Part shown: one piece after another, positions 14,516-23,913 of the stretch | Position numbering within the stretch: position 1 is the first letter of the stretch | Layout: every line of letters begins with the position of its first letter | Assembly: GCA_016342745.1 (NCBI GenBank) | Contig: JAEINT010000002.1 | Location: forward strand, 1 to 64,000 | Direction: 5' to 3' | Source of the DNA: Labilibaculum sp. | GTDB lineage: Bacteria > Bacteroidota > Bacteroidia > Bacteroidales > Marinifilaceae | DNA: 64,000 bases | The notes under the pieces: model-generated | What the model saw: only the letters and a program-made list of their open reading frames with translations | The model's database searches: none | What the model was told of the DNA's origin: nothing | Position numbers and translations under genes: made by a program

Positions 14516-17278
14516 CTAATTCAAATTTATTTTAAGACTCAAACTAAGGCTGATGCCCTTTTTGTACGACTTAATAATTTCGTTTGAAGCATTTCCGGAA
14601 ATCGGCTGAATTTCTTGTGTTTGTTTAATTTCAGGATTCAGTAAGTTTTTACCAGAAAGCTTAATAGAGAATCGATCTGATAGTTTTTTGCTAACTACCA
14701 TATCAAGTGTTACAAACCCTTTTTCAATAATTTCATTGTTGAAAAAAGTGTCGCTATAGGTTTTATCCTCAGGTGCACCTAAGGCAAAAATTTTATCTGA
14801 TGAATAGTTACCTGTAATGGCTGCTTGAAATTCATTTACTTTATTGTTTGAGAAACTCAAAGTTCCATTGAAGATCAAGTCTGAAGCTCCTTGCAGATCG
14901 GTTTCGGTTTTGTTATTGTATTGATAATCTTCGAGAAGATCTTGCTTAAACCACATTTTGCTTGCATTTAAAACCACGTTTAGTTCCGGCATTTCTGTAT
15001 TATCAGGCTTTATTAGCGCAAATCTGGTTTCCAATTCAACACCATATACATCTGCTTTATCTCCAGTATTTTCGTAAATAAAGTTTCCAGATGATCCTCT
15101 CGTTAGAGCAAGATTGATAGGATCATTTATCATTTTATAGAAAGCGGAAGCTGAGATTAGCTGTTTAGCAGTTGGAAACATTTCCCACTTTATATCCAGA
15201 TTATAATTTTCCGAATTATTTAAATCAGGATTACCTTTTGTTACACGACCAGTTGGTGATACGTATTCGAATGGAGCTAATTCCTTAAACTCAGGAAGCG
15301 TAATTGTTTTGCTTACAGCTAGTCGGAGTGCAGTTTTATCGCTTAACTGATATTTTAAATTTAAGGCTGGTAAAATATTATCGTATTTATTTGAAAGATT
15401 ACCAATTCTTCCTACAAAATTGGCCACATCCCAATCAATTTCAAGCTCATCTTTTTCGTAACGAACTCCTACATTTCCTGAGAGCTTTTTCAGTTGGAAA
15501 TCAGCATTTAAATAGCCAGAATAAACATCTAAACTTGCATTGTAAGTATCTGGTGTTCTTTCACGAACAATTAATGTGTTGTTATTGTATAAGCTTGTAT
15601 TGAGCAAGGCTTCATTTAAATTATCAATTGAAGCTACTTGAACTCCTTTTGCTCTAACTCCAATAAATAAAGAGTTAAAATCTCTTTCTTTTATTCTGAA
15701 GTTTCCACCAAAATTTAACTTCAATTTTTTGTCATCCTGATCGATGAACTTTAACTCATCTTTTAGGTATCCATTAATTTCAGAATCTTCGATATTTTGC
15801 TGTGATTTTCTTTGTTGGAAATCACCAACGTGAGCAAATTGAACTGTATTTGCATCCAATATATTTACCTCGTTGCGAATACGATTTGGTTCATCTGCTG
15901 TTACTTTATTATAACCAACCGCCCAGTTTACCTTATTCTTTTCACCAATTATATGCGATCCAAGTAATTGGCTAATCAACAAATTGGTTTCTTTTGTGTT
16001 TTGATCTCTAACAAAAGCACCATCTTCTTGCGGATCCTGATCGAACACATATCCTTCACCGTTTCTGCCTTGTTCATATAATTCATCAGATGTTTTGTGA
16101 ACCCAAACAGTATTTAGACTAATGCTGTTTTCAGGGTTAAAATCGTAACTAAGGTTTAATAAACCGGTAGTGCTAATTTTTGTTTTATAGGTTTCAGCAT
16201 CAGTAAATGAATTGTCTAAAAAATTCGAGCGATACTTTTTAAATACACCATCAGAGTAAGCAGATTCAGATTCGTTTGAAAGTGTAGCGAAAACAGATAA
16301 ATCTTTTTCGAACAGTTTGAATTTCTTTCCAGCAAGAACTGAAAAATCATATCCTAAAGGAAACTTTCTTGTTTTTGTATTCCAGGATTGATTAGTAACT
16401 GCATTAACTGTGTTGTACGATTTGTTTGAAAAGCCTAAAGTTTGATCATGGTAGTTTCGAGTTGTTTTAAAATTATCGAATATACCATTTTTTACTACAT
16501 TGCTATTTGCCTTTGTACTTAGGCCAATACTTAGCTTGTCGCTATACGTTTTTGATGCAATATCAATATTACCTGAAGTTAGATCTCCATAATTCTCAAC
16601 CGAATAGGTTTTGTTAATGCTAACATTTTTAATAAGCTCTGTCGAAAATAGATTCAGATCGATATTTTTCTTTTCAACATCATCGGATGGTATTGGTAAG
16701 CCATTCATTGTGGTTGACAAATATCGATCACCTAAACCACGAACGTAAACATCGCCAGAACCTTCATTTTTAGTAACTCCTGAAATTTTTGAGGCTGCTG
16801 TAGCTGCATCAGAAACTCCCTGGCTTGCTAATTCTTGTGCGCCAATGGATTGTTTAATCCCAATTGATTTTTTCTGATCTATTAATAGAACAACTTCAGA
16901 TTCTCTGTTGGCTTTTGCTACAACTTTTACATCTGCCAAAGCAACAGTTGATTCTCCCATTATAAAGTCAACGGAAACAGAATTTCCCACGTTTACCGTA
17001 ATGTTTTCCTTTAATGATGTTTCGTAAGATATAAATGAACACTTAACAGTTACACTTCCCGTTGGCACGTTTAGTAAGGTATAATTACCATCAAAATCGG
17101 TAACTGTACCTATGGTAGTACCATCAATGTAAACTGATGCTCCTATTAAGGTTTCTCCGGTTTTTCCGTCTTTTACATTTCCTCTTACGCTTCCCTTTTG
17201 CGCAAACACAACAATCGAAGAAATTGTTAATACTAAAACTAGGAATACTTGTTTAATCATTTTCAATAAATAAGTCAA
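14516..17278 (-). CDS. TonB-dependent receptor with carboxypeptidase-like N-terminal domain
   Basis: A 920-residue outer-membrane receptor. It has a signal peptide (about residues 7-26), a carboxypeptidase-regulatory-like domain (GSVRGNVKDGKTGETLIGASVYI, TDFDGNYTLLNVP), a plug domain (GVTKNEGSGDVYVRGLGDRYLSTTMNGLPIP) and a beta-barrel ending in a terminal LSLSLKINLN strand. The start may be residue 7 (MIKQVF). No SusD gene accompanies it; the surface lipoprotein at 12489-14474 is its only operon partner. It is divergent from a PhoR/PhoB-like pair across a 580-bp gap, which raises phosphate-responsive uptake as a possibility; this is inference only. Confidence 0.92.
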   Translation of the reverse strand: MTYLLKMIKQVFLVLVLTISSIVVFAQKGSVRGNVKDGKTGETLIGASVYIDGTTIGTVTDFDGNYTLLNVPTGSVTVKCSFISYETSLKENITVNVGNSVSVDFIMGESTVALADVKVVAKANRESEVVLLIDQKKSIGIKQSIGAQELASQGVSDAATAASKISGVTKNEGSGDVYVRGLGDRYLSTTMNGLPIPSDDVEKKNIDLNLFSTELIKNVSINKTYSVENYGDLTSGNIDIASKTYSDKLSIGLSTKANSNVVKNGIFDNFKTTRNYHDQTLGFSNKSYNTVNAVTNQSWNTKTRKFPLGYDFSVLAGKKFKLFEKDLSVFATLSNESESAYSDGVFKKYRSNFLDNSFTDAETYKTKISTTGLLNLSYDFNPENSISLNTVWVHKTSDELYEQGRNGEGYVFDQDPQEDGAFVRDQNTKETNLLISQLLGSHIIGEKNKVNWAVGYNKVTADEPNRIRNEVNILDANTVQFAHVGDFQQRKSQQNIEDSEINGYLKDELKFIDQDDKKLKLNFGGNFRIKERDFNSLFIGVRAKGVQVASIDNLNEALLNTSLYNNNTLIVRERTPDTYNASLDVYSGYLNADFQLKKLSGNVGVRYEKDELEIDWDVANFVGRIGNLSNKYDNILPALNLKYQLSDKTALRLAVSKTITLPEFKELAPFEYVSPTGRVTKGNPDLNNSENYNLDIKWEMFPTAKQLISASAFYKMINDPINLALTRGSSGNFIYENTGDKADVYGVELETRFALIKPDNTEMPELNVVLNASKMWFKQDLLEDYQYNNKTETDLQGASDLIFNGTLSFSNNKVNEFQAAITGNYSSDKIFALGAPEDKTYSDTFFNNEIIEKGFVTLDMVVSKKLSDRFSIKLSGKNLLNPEIKQTQEIQPISGNASNEIIKSYKKGISLSLSLKINLN

Positions 17279-17598
17279 TACGTTTTTTTCTTTCTTTTAC
17301 ACTGCGATGTTAGGGAAGAAATATGATCAGAATGATAAGGGTGTTTTAAGTAAAAATTACCAATACACTCCTCCTGTGTTAAGGAAAGGTTAGATGATGA
17401 CTCGTATGTAAATAAAACCTAAATAGAAAGTTAACTTAAGAAACTATCATGCCTATTCAATGATTTCATAATGAGCATTTAAGGGTTTTGTTTGTTTCGA
17501 TTTCATTACAATGATATTGCATTAATTTTACAAGTTTTTTGGAGTCGATTTTTTAAATAATGAAGATTTTTTAGAAAAAAATAGAATTGATATTAAAA

Positions 17599-17620
17599 GA
17601 AAATTGAAGGATCAATTTTC
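17599..17620. promoter_or_regulatory. Inverted repeat ahead of the kinase -7 element
   Basis: Perfect arms GAAAATTG (17599-17606) and CAATTTTC (17613-17620) with a six-base spacer, ending 14 bp before the -7 element. That places it over the -33 region, a typical operator position. The binder is unknown. Confidence 0.4.
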
Positions 17621-17633
17621 TGATGCTACTTTC

Positions 17634-17641
17634 TATTTTTG
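17634..17641 (+). promoter_or_regulatory. -7 element of the PhoR-like kinase operon
   Basis: TATTTTTG matches TAnnTTTG. It would give an untranslated leader of about 210 bases before the ATG at 17859, which is long, so another promoter is possible. Confidence 0.35.
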
Positions 17642-17858
17642 TGTCTTAAATATTAAGATTTTGTTAAAATTCAAAGTCCTGAATAACAATAAGATTAACG
17701 AAAAGTTAACATGGGTTTTGATTTTTATCTTACTTTTATTTAAATATTTGCTAAACAAATAGAAGGTGTGCTTTTCAACTATAAATTGAGTTCTATAAGT
17801 AGTTAAACAGCTTGTAAATTGAAGAATTGAGAATGAAAACCCAATAAGAATTTTTAAA

Positions 17859-18896
17859 ATGAAATTGATTTCATCAAATAGAGTTAATATTTACCTGAGC
17901 ATATTTGTAATAGCACTTATCGTATTGCAATACTGTTTTATTGCTTTTTTGCCCTATAATGTGTGGTATTTATTTTTGTTTGCTGCAATTGTTGGTGCTT
18001 CAGTTTATGCAATGAGTAAATATCTGGTAAATCGTTTTTTGTATTCTAAAATAAGGATGCTTTACAAAACAATTCATGATACACAGGTCATCGATAAAGA
18101 ATTGTCGAATAAAGTTCAAAATACAGATGCACTTGAAAAAGTAGAAAAAGAGGTACAAGAATGGAGTGAAACACGAGGTTCACTGGTTTCTCAATTAAAG
18201 AAACAAGAAAAATATCGAAAAGAGTTTATTGGAAATGTTTCTCACGAATTAAAAACTCCTATCTTCAACATACAAGGATACATTCTTACTTTATTAGATG
18301 GTGGTTTAGAAGATAAATCGATTAACCGTGCATACTTGGAACGAACAGAGAAGAGTATTAATCGAATGATTACGATTGTAAAAGATTTAGAAGTGATTTC
18401 TAAATTGGAATCAGGAGAACTTAAATTAATTTTCGAACGCTTTAACATTATCGATTTAATAAATGAGGTACTCGAAATGCAGGAAATGCGTGCGAAAAAG
18501 CAAGGTGTTAAGTTAATTTTTTCTCAAGAGGATAGCAATTCGATTTTTGTTTATGCTGATAAAAAAGAAATTTTCCAGGTACTAAATAACCTAATCGTTA
18601 ACTCCATTAAGTATGGCAAAGACAAAGGAACAACCCATATCGAGGTAATGAGCATGGATAAAAACATATTGATTGAAGTTCGAGATAATGGTATTGGAAT
18701 TGAAGCCGATAATTTACCCAGAATTTTTGAACGATTTTATCGTGTTGATAAAAGTAGATCGAGAAATATGGGCGGCTCTGGATTGGGACTTGCCATCGTT
18801 AAGCATATTATTGATGGGCACAATCAAAACATTAATGTAAGTAGTAATTACGGTGAAGGATCTAGTTTTACATTTACATTAAACAAATCGAAATAA
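17859..18896 (+). CDS. PhoR-like membrane histidine kinase
   Basis: A 345-residue sensor kinase with two N-terminal membrane segments (about 10-31 and 36-52) separated by only a few residues, so there is almost no periplasmic sensor. A coiled linker leads to the HisKA domain with H129 in NVSHELKTP. The HATPase domain has NSIKYG, DNGIGIE, RIFERFYRVDKSRSR and GSGLGLAI. This layout fits PhoR-type kinases of Bacteroidota, which sense through partner membrane proteins. The response regulator gene follows after 24 bp. Confidence 0.9.
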   Translation: MKLISSNRVNIYLSIFVIALIVLQYCFIAFLPYNVWYLFLFAAIVGASVYAMSKYLVNRFLYSKIRMLYKTIHDTQVIDKELSNKVQNTDALEKVEKEVQEWSETRGSLVSQLKKQEKYRKEFIGNVSHELKTPIFNIQGYILTLLDGGLEDKSINRAYLERTEKSINRMITIVKDLEVISKLESGELKLIFERFNIIDLINEVLEMQEMRAKKQGVKLIFSQEDSNSIFVYADKKEIFQVLNNLIVNSIKYGKDKGTTHIEVMSMDKNILIEVRDNGIGIEADNLPRIFERFYRVDKSRSRNMGGSGLGLAIVKHIIDGHNQNINVSSNYGEGSSFTFTLNKSK

Positions 18897-18920
18897 AAAT
18901 ACTAAATAACCAATAGTAAG

Positions 18921-19625
18921 ATGGAAAGTAATAATTACAAAATTTTATTGGTAGACGATGAACCTGATATTCTTGAATTTTTAAGTTACAATCTTAAGAA
19001 AGAAGGATTTCAAGTATCAACAGCAGGAAATGGTAAAGAAGCGATAGAAAAAGCCAAAAAGTTTCATCCTCATTTAATTATTTTGGATGTAATGATGCCA
19101 GAAATGGATGGCATCGAAACTTGCGAAAAAATAAGATCACTTCCTGATTTTACAGATGTTTTGATTTCTTTTTTAACAGCGAGAGGTGAAGATTATTCGC
19201 AGATTGCTGGATTTGATGCTGGAGCAGACGATTATATCAATAAGCCAATCAAGCCAAAGGTATTTTTGAGTCGCGTAAAAGCACTTTTAAAAAGAACTGG
19301 TCGCATATCAAGTGATGATTCAAATCCATCTACTAGTATCATTACAATTGGCAACATTTCAATTGATAGAGAACGTTATTTGATCATTCAAAATGGGAGT
19401 GAATTTTCTTTGCCAAGAAAAGAGTTCGAATTGCTGATATTATTAGTTTCTCGTCCACAAAAAGTATTTACTCGCGATGAAATTTACGCTGCTATTTGGG
19501 GCGAAAAAATTATTGTTGGCGATAGAACAATTGATGTTCATATTCGAAAACTACGAGAAAAAATTGGCGATCGTTTTATCCAAACGGTAAAAGGTGTTGG
19601 ATACAAATTTGTAGATGTAGATTAG
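18921..19625 (+). CDS. OmpR/PhoB family response regulator
   Basis: A 234-residue regulator. The N-terminal receiver domain has D12-D13, phosphoacceptor D56 in ILDVMMPEMDG, and K in INKPIKP. The C-terminal winged helix has LPRKEFELLILLV, VFTRDEIYAAIWG and VDVHIRKLREKIG, standard for OmpR/PhoB. It pairs with the upstream kinase. The 'phosphate' assignment is by resemblance only, because no pst, phoU or pho box was seen. The 3' end overlaps comF by four bases. Confidence 0.92.
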   Translation: MESNNYKILLVDDEPDILEFLSYNLKKEGFQVSTAGNGKEAIEKAKKFHPHLIILDVMMPEMDGIETCEKIRSLPDFTDVLISFLTARGEDYSQIAGFDAGADDYINKPIKPKVFLSRVKALLKRTGRISSDDSNPSTSIITIGNISIDRERYLIIQNGSEFSLPRKEFELLILLVSRPQKVFTRDEIYAAIWGEKIIVGDRTIDVHIRKLREKIGDRFIQTVKGVGYKFVDVD

Positions 19626-20353
19626 GCATAAGCCAATGTTGCAATGCTAACCTGTGCTCCTTCTGCTTTTAATATTGCATGAGCACAGGATTCAAGAGTT
19701 GAACCTGTTGTTACAACATCATCAACCAATAAAATATGTTTGTTTACCAATAAAGTTGGATCAATAAGTTCAAAGATACTCTCTACATTATGCCAGCGCT
19801 CTAGTTTGTTTTTCTTCGTTTGCGAATCGGTATGAACCAAGCGAATCAAATTAGCTGTTTGAACAGGTTTTTGCATTGATTTACTTAGTCCTATTGCTAC
19901 CAAATTAGCTTGATTATATCCTCTTATTTTTTCCTTTTTAGGATGAAGTGGTACAGGTATAATGAAATCAATGTCTTTAAAAAATTTTGAATTTTTCAAA
20001 CTTTCTCCAAAATGCCTTCCCAGTGCAATTCCAATTTCTTGCTTGTTATGGTATTTTAATTTGTGAATCAGATTTTGAAATTGACTTCCTTTGCTAAAGG
20101 TATAATAGGATGTTGCATACTTAATTTTAACTCTTCCCCAGAACAATATGGAAACAGGGTTGTTTTTTTCCAAATGAAAATCGGTTTTTGGCAAATGGAA
20201 CAAACATCTGGTGCAAATACACACCTCATTTTTAAACAGGTAATTGTTGCATGATTCACATAAACGTGGATAAAATAAATTTATGAATGCGCTGAACCAT
20301 GCTGAAATAGAATGTTTTTTTCTCACGTTGTTCGATTTGTAATATTTCCTCAA
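19622..20353 (-). CDS. ComF family phosphoribosyltransferase-like protein
   Basis: A 243-residue ComF/GntX-type protein. The N-terminal zinc-binding region has the cysteine pairs C-E-S-C and C-I-C-T-R-C. The C-terminal phosphoribosyltransferase-like domain has PVPLHPKKEKIRGYNQA and the PRPP-binding motif LLVDDVVTTGST. ComF is needed for DNA uptake in naturally competent bacteria; the role here is unproven. It is convergent with the response regulator, with a four-base overlap and no separate terminator. Confidence 0.93.
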   Translation of the reverse strand: MRKYYKSNNVRKKHSISAWFSAFINLFYPRLCESCNNYLFKNEVCICTRCLFHLPKTDFHLEKNNPVSILFWGRVKIKYATSYYTFSKGSQFQNLIHKLKYHNKQEIGIALGRHFGESLKNSKFFKDIDFIIPVPLHPKKEKIRGYNQANLVAIGLSKSMQKPVQTANLIRLVHTDSQTKKNKLERWHNVESIFELIDPTLLVNKHILLVDDVVTTGSTLESCAHAILKAEGAQVSIATLAYA

Positions 20354-20569
20354 TAAAAAGTTAACGCTAATTTAAAAGTTTGATAAGTTTCTTCTAATCA
20401 AAATGAATGCAGCCTGCCCTATTTTTGTTGGTGTAATAGAATGATAGCTTGTTAGGCTAGTCATTATATCACTAAAGTAACAAAATTAAGTTAATTATTG
20501 AGAGAAGAAAATGGTCTTCATTAAATGATAATATGAAGTGCCAAGATTAAAATCGAAAATACTAAAATC

Positions 20570-20941
20570 ATGAAAAAATTTGTATTCCTTTTTGCAGTAC
20601 TGCTTGTTTTAGGTCTTGAAAGTAAGGCAATAAAAGTAGTAACACCTGAGGGTGATAAAGAAATGGAAACTGTTGAAATGGCAACAATTAACACCACTAG
20701 TTTATCTGGAGTTGTTTTAGATACTGAAACAGGAGAGACTCTTGCGGGTGTTGCAATTCGTTTCGAGGGTTCTAATGAAACAGTTTATACTGATTTCGAT
20801 GGGAATTTTAAAATTAGCAATGTAGTTCCAGGTAATTACAATGTATTATCGAACTATATTTCTTATACCGATAATAAGCTAAAAAATGTAAATGTAAGCG
20901 GAGTAAACAATGTAATCCGTTTGGTACTAAAAAAGGATTAA
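20570..20941 (+). CDS. Exported carboxypeptidase-regulatory-like domain protein
   Basis: A 123-residue protein with a signal peptide (about residues 1-20) and a single CarboxypepD-regulatory-like beta-sandwich (LSGVVLDTETGETLAGVAIRF, VYTDFDGNFKISNVVPGNY), the same domain found at the N-terminus of TonB receptors. Standing alone it is presumably periplasmic or on the outer-membrane surface. The next gene follows nine bases after the stop, so they form a small operon ended by the terminator at 21440-21477. Confidence 0.85.
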   Translation: MKKFVFLFAVLLVLGLESKAIKVVTPEGDKEMETVEMATINTTSLSGVVLDTETGETLAGVAIRFEGSNETVYTDFDGNFKISNVVPGNYNVLSNYISYTDNKLKNVNVSGVNNVIRLVLKKD

Positions 20942-20950
20942 TTAAGCGTA

Positions 20951-21418
20951 ATGATTAAAAACGTAAGCGTAATTTTAGGCATTTTATTTTGTCTGCTGAC
21001 GAACCATTCCTTTTCACAAGCAATTGAAGAAATTGAAGGATTGTATTATAATACTGCAGGAGATCTTTATACGGGAACCTATACTGAATTTTATGAAAGT
21101 GGTACCAAAAGAATTGAAATGAACTTGGAAGAAGGAAAACGGAATGGGAAAATTACCCTCTTTTTTGAAAACGAAGAGGTTCAGGAAGTTCGTTCTTATG
21201 TATCAGGTTTAATGGATGGAATGTGGGTTACTTGGAATGATAAATCTGTAAAAATTGCTGAGGCAAATTACAAAGGGAATAAGAAACATGGAAAGTGGTA
21301 TATCTGGGACGATAATGGTGTTAAAAGATATGAGATGGAATACAGTGAAGGAGACAAAATTGGAACCTGGTACATTTGGGATGCCGAAGGAAACTTAATA
21401 AAAGAACGGAAGTTTTAG
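20951..21418 (+). CDS. Secreted YwqK/MORN-repeat protein
   Basis: A 155-residue protein with a signal peptide ending near SFSQ (residue 22) and about four to five MORN-like repeats of the YwqK type (G-x-x-x-G-x-W-x-x-W, for example GKWYIWDDNG and GTWYIWDAEG). Databases often label the family 'toxin-antitoxin YwqK antitoxin', but no toxin lies nearby, so that name should not be taken literally. It is the second gene of a two-gene operon. Confidence 0.8.
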   Translation: MIKNVSVILGILFCLLTNHSFSQAIEEIEGLYYNTAGDLYTGTYTEFYESGTKRIEMNLEEGKRNGKITLFFENEEVQEVRSYVSGLMDGMWVTWNDKSVKIAEANYKGNKKHGKWYIWDDNGVKRYEMEYSEGDKIGTWYIWDAEGNLIKERKF

Positions 21419-21439
21419 TAAATTCAATAATAAAAGTTC

Positions 21440-21477
21440 AAAAAAGTCGCTTACTTAATAGTTAAGCGGCTTTTTTT
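21440..21477 (+). terminator. Terminator of the 20.5-21.4 kb operon
   Basis: Arms AAAAAAGTCGCTTA (21440-21453) and TAAGCGGCTTTTTT (21463-21476), with one G-U pair, followed by T residues. Confidence 0.85.
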
Positions 21478-21524
21478 ATGCGATACCTTTTGCAATAATA
21501 TTATGGATACCCGAGAATTGTTAA

Positions 21525-21532
21525 TAATTTTG
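21525..21532 (+). promoter_or_regulatory. -7 element of the TonB-like gene
   Basis: TAATTTTG matches TAnnTTTG and lies 48 bp before the ATG at 21581. A -33 partner at normal spacing is not evident. Confidence 0.4.
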
Positions 21533-21580
21533 TATTAGAATCGTTAATATTGCAAAACGAAATTAATAGAGGAAGAAAGA

Positions 21581-22405
21581 ATGAATTCAATAGTTAGTAT
21601 ATTCAAGAATATATTTAAAGGTTTGCTCGCCTTTTTCGTATTCCTGTACCTTGAATTTATTGGTTTCTTAAAGCGAAATAAATATGGTGTAATGGGTACT
21701 ATAGCTTTCCATATGATCGTTATAATTATGCTACTGGCTTTTCAATTAAATACGAAAACAAAATTTTTGGAGACGGAAATATTTATTGACATCCCTCCAG
21801 AGCTGGCAGAGCAATTCTTAAAAGAGGAACAAGAGAAAATTGAAGAAGCAATTGAAGAAAAAAATTCCGAAATAAGTAAAAGTGTAGACGAACTTCTTCG
21901 TTCGATAGCCGTAAACCAAAACGTTAAAAAGTCCGATTCTGACCCGAGAAAGAATTTGGATAAAATGATTGATGATATCCGAAAAGATTTGGAGCAATAT
22001 GGTTCTGATGATGCGGCAGAAGGTTCTGGTGATTTGAATGAATTTAAAAAAGATAGTATTTCAGCAGAAGAGGCAAGGGAAAAACAAAAGCTTTTGGATT
22101 CATTAGAAAGTATCGAATACAGTGGTCCAAGTAGTGTATATTACAGTTTAGAGGGGCGTCATAAAATTTATCTTCCTATTCCTGTATTTAAATGCGAAGG
22201 AGAAGGATTAATTGTGGTTAGAATTGTGGTAAATAGAGCCGGTAGAGTTATTCAATCGAAGGTTTTAGAAACTGAATCGGGCGTACAAGATGATTGTTTG
22301 TATGATGCTGCTTTACAGGCTTCAAAAAGGACAAGATTTAATGTTAGTACTAGTAGTCCTGAACAACAAACGGGTAAAATTACTTATCAGTTTGTAAAGC
22401 AATAA
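21581..22405 (+). CDS. TonB-like energy-transducer family protein
   Basis: A 274-residue protein. A basic N-terminus precedes one strong membrane segment (about residues 38-56), followed by a charged, coil-forming linker (about 75-180) and a C-terminal TonB-type domain (EGLIVVRIVVNRAGRVIQSKVLE, LYDAALQASKRTRFN). The linker is acidic and lysine-rich, not the Pro-rich spacer of classical TonB. It probably spans the periplasm. No ExbB or ExbD gene is adjacent. The pseudo-GH16 gene follows 95 bp downstream. Confidence 0.8.
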   Translation: MNSIVSIFKNIFKGLLAFFVFLYLEFIGFLKRNKYGVMGTIAFHMIVIIMLLAFQLNTKTKFLETEIFIDIPPELAEQFLKEEQEKIEEAIEEKNSEISKSVDELLRSIAVNQNVKKSDSDPRKNLDKMIDDIRKDLEQYGSDDAAEGSGDLNEFKKDSISAEEAREKQKLLDSLESIEYSGPSSVYYSLEGRHKIYLPIPVFKCEGEGLIVVRIVVNRAGRVIQSKVLETESGVQDDCLYDAALQASKRTRFNVSTSSPEQQTGKITYQFVKQ

Positions 22406-22500
22406 ATCTGTTTTTAATAAAGCATAAAAATAGATTATTGATTATTAACCAATAATATTTAAATTGGGAACTCGTTTTTATCAAAAAAAATAAATTCACT

Positions 22501-23913
22501 ATGGGCTTTTTTTTAGCATACAAACTTCGTAAAGCTTCTGATACTGTTAGTCTTGAAAAGAAAAGAGATGGATTGAAAAATGACTTTGAAGAGTTTAAAG
22601 CTTTTTCTAAATCAGAGGAATTAAAGGAATTTAATGAATTAGAGACTTTTGTCTTGTCAGAAAGCTTCAAGAAAAATCGAAAATCGATAGAAAGTAAAAG
22701 CTATAAAAAGAGCGATCTTTTTGCGGATGAAAAGAAATTTAAACGGTTTCAAAAGTCAAAACGATTCAAAACTTATTTTCGATTAAAAGATTCTTCTGAA
22801 CTTTCAGCTTTCGAAATGACTAAAGAGTCAGAGGAGATTTCTCGATATCAAGAATTGGATAAGATTGTTCATGCTGCGGGTTTTAATAAAAAGGAACAAG
22901 CAGAGGAATTGAATGAATTCAAATTGATGAAGAATTCGCAACGAATTAAAGATTATTTCAAATTTGAGAAATCGAAGTCGTTTAAAGTTTATCAGGAAGT
23001 TAATGGATCGAAAGATTTAAAAACCTATCAGGAATTGGAGGAAAAGATTGCATCTGAAGAATTCCAAAAAGAGAAATCTTTTCTTTTAGATAAAAAGCGA
23101 TTTGAAAAAACAGAAGATTTTGAAAAGCTTCAGGAATATATAAAATTGAATGCTTCGGATAAGTTTAAAAAGTATTTTGCACTTCAAAAGAAAAATTCTT
23201 TTGACGAATTAAAAAAGTGGGAATTGAGCTTTTCGGAAGAATTTGATAACAAACAGTTGGATTCTGAAAAGTGGATAAGTAAATATTTTTGGGCAGATGA
23301 ACTTTTAAATAAATCTTACAGCTTAGAATCTGACTTGCATATTTTTACGGATGGAAAAAATATAGAACAGGATGGTTCATCGGTTGTTCTTCAAGCTCGA
23401 AAAGAAAAGAAGGAAGGTTTAATGTGGAATCCTAGCATGGGATTTGTTCCTAAGGAGTTTGATTACACATCTGCCATTATTAATACAGGAAAGTCATTTC
23501 GTCAAAAATATGGTCGTTTCGAGGCGAAAATTAAACTTTCAAACCCAAATCAAGTTGATCATTCATTCTGGATGGTATCCGACAAGAAAACACCGCATGT
23601 CGATGTTTTAAAGACCTCTCCTGATGGAAAATTACTCATGGGTAATTATTGGGGCAAGGACACTCAACCGAGCTTAAAACAGTTTAAAATAAAAGGTGTT
23701 GATACCTCGAAAGGATATTTTATTTATACTTTGGATTGGAGTCAAAATGAATTGGTTTGGAAAATAAATGATGTTGTAGTTAAGACACAAACAGAAGGAA
23801 TTCCACAGGAACCAATGTATTTAAATTTTAGCCTTGGTGTTACTAAAGAGCAACAAAGTGTTAACGCAGCCCTCGAAATAGATTGGGTTAGATGTTACAA
23901 AAAAACCGAATAA
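22501..23913 (+). CDS. GH16-fold protein lacking catalytic glutamates, with N-terminal helical repeats
   Basis: A 470-residue protein without a signal peptide. Residues about 15-235 are charged helical repeats built on a recurring S-x-x-[LFI]-x-x-Y-x-x-L pattern of roughly 20-25 residues. Residues 240-470 resemble a family 16 glycoside hydrolase domain: WELSFSEEFDN..LDSEKW, YGRFEAKIKLS, YFIYTLDWSQNELVWKINDVVV and the terminal IDWVRCY. The active-site strand, normally E-x-D-x-x-E, reads H366-V-D368-V-L-K371, so both the nucleophile and the acid/base are missing. It is probably a non-catalytic carbohydrate-binding or structural protein. The frame stays open upstream of 22501 for about 16 codons with no ATG. 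Confidence 0.8.
   Translation: MGFFLAYKLRKASDTVSLEKKRDGLKNDFEEFKAFSKSEELKEFNELETFVLSESFKKNRKSIESKSYKKSDLFADEKKFKRFQKSKRFKTYFRLKDSSELSAFEMTKESEEISRYQELDKIVHAAGFNKKEQAEELNEFKLMKNSQRIKDYFKFEKSKSFKVYQEVNGSKDLKTYQELEEKIASEEFQKEKSFLLDKKRFEKTEDFEKLQEYIKLNASDKFKKYFALQKKNSFDELKKWELSFSEEFDNKQLDSEKWISKYFWADELLNKSYSLESDLHIFTDGKNIEQDGSSVVLQARKEKKEGLMWNPSMGFVPKEFDYTSAIINTGKSFRQKYGRFEAKIKLSNPNQVDHSFWMVSDKKTPHVDVLKTSPDGKLLMGNYWGKDTQPSLKQFKIKGVDTSKGYFIYTLDWSQNELVWKINDVVVKTQTEGIPQEPMYLNFSLGVTKEQQSVNAALEIDWVRCYKKTE

Larger units (their letters stand above)
17279..17858. other. 580-bp divergent intergenic region between TonB receptor and kinase
   Basis: No gene was found. The left part (17279-17450) should hold the receptor promoter, but no minus-strand TAnnTTTG was seen. 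The right part holds an inverted repeat at 17599-17620 and a -7 element at 17634-17641 for the kinase. The rest is plain AT-rich sequence. Confidence 0.6.

Noticed and set aside
14516-17278. TonB receptor considered as SusC of a polysaccharide utilisation locus
   Set aside because: There is no SusD gene, and no glycoside hydrolase cluster adjoins it; the partner is an unrelated beta-helix-like lipoprotein.
20951-21418. YwqK-type protein considered as an antitoxin of a toxin-antitoxin pair
   Set aside because: No toxin-like gene is next to it, it has a signal peptide, and the MORN-like repeats explain the match; the antitoxin label is a database habit.
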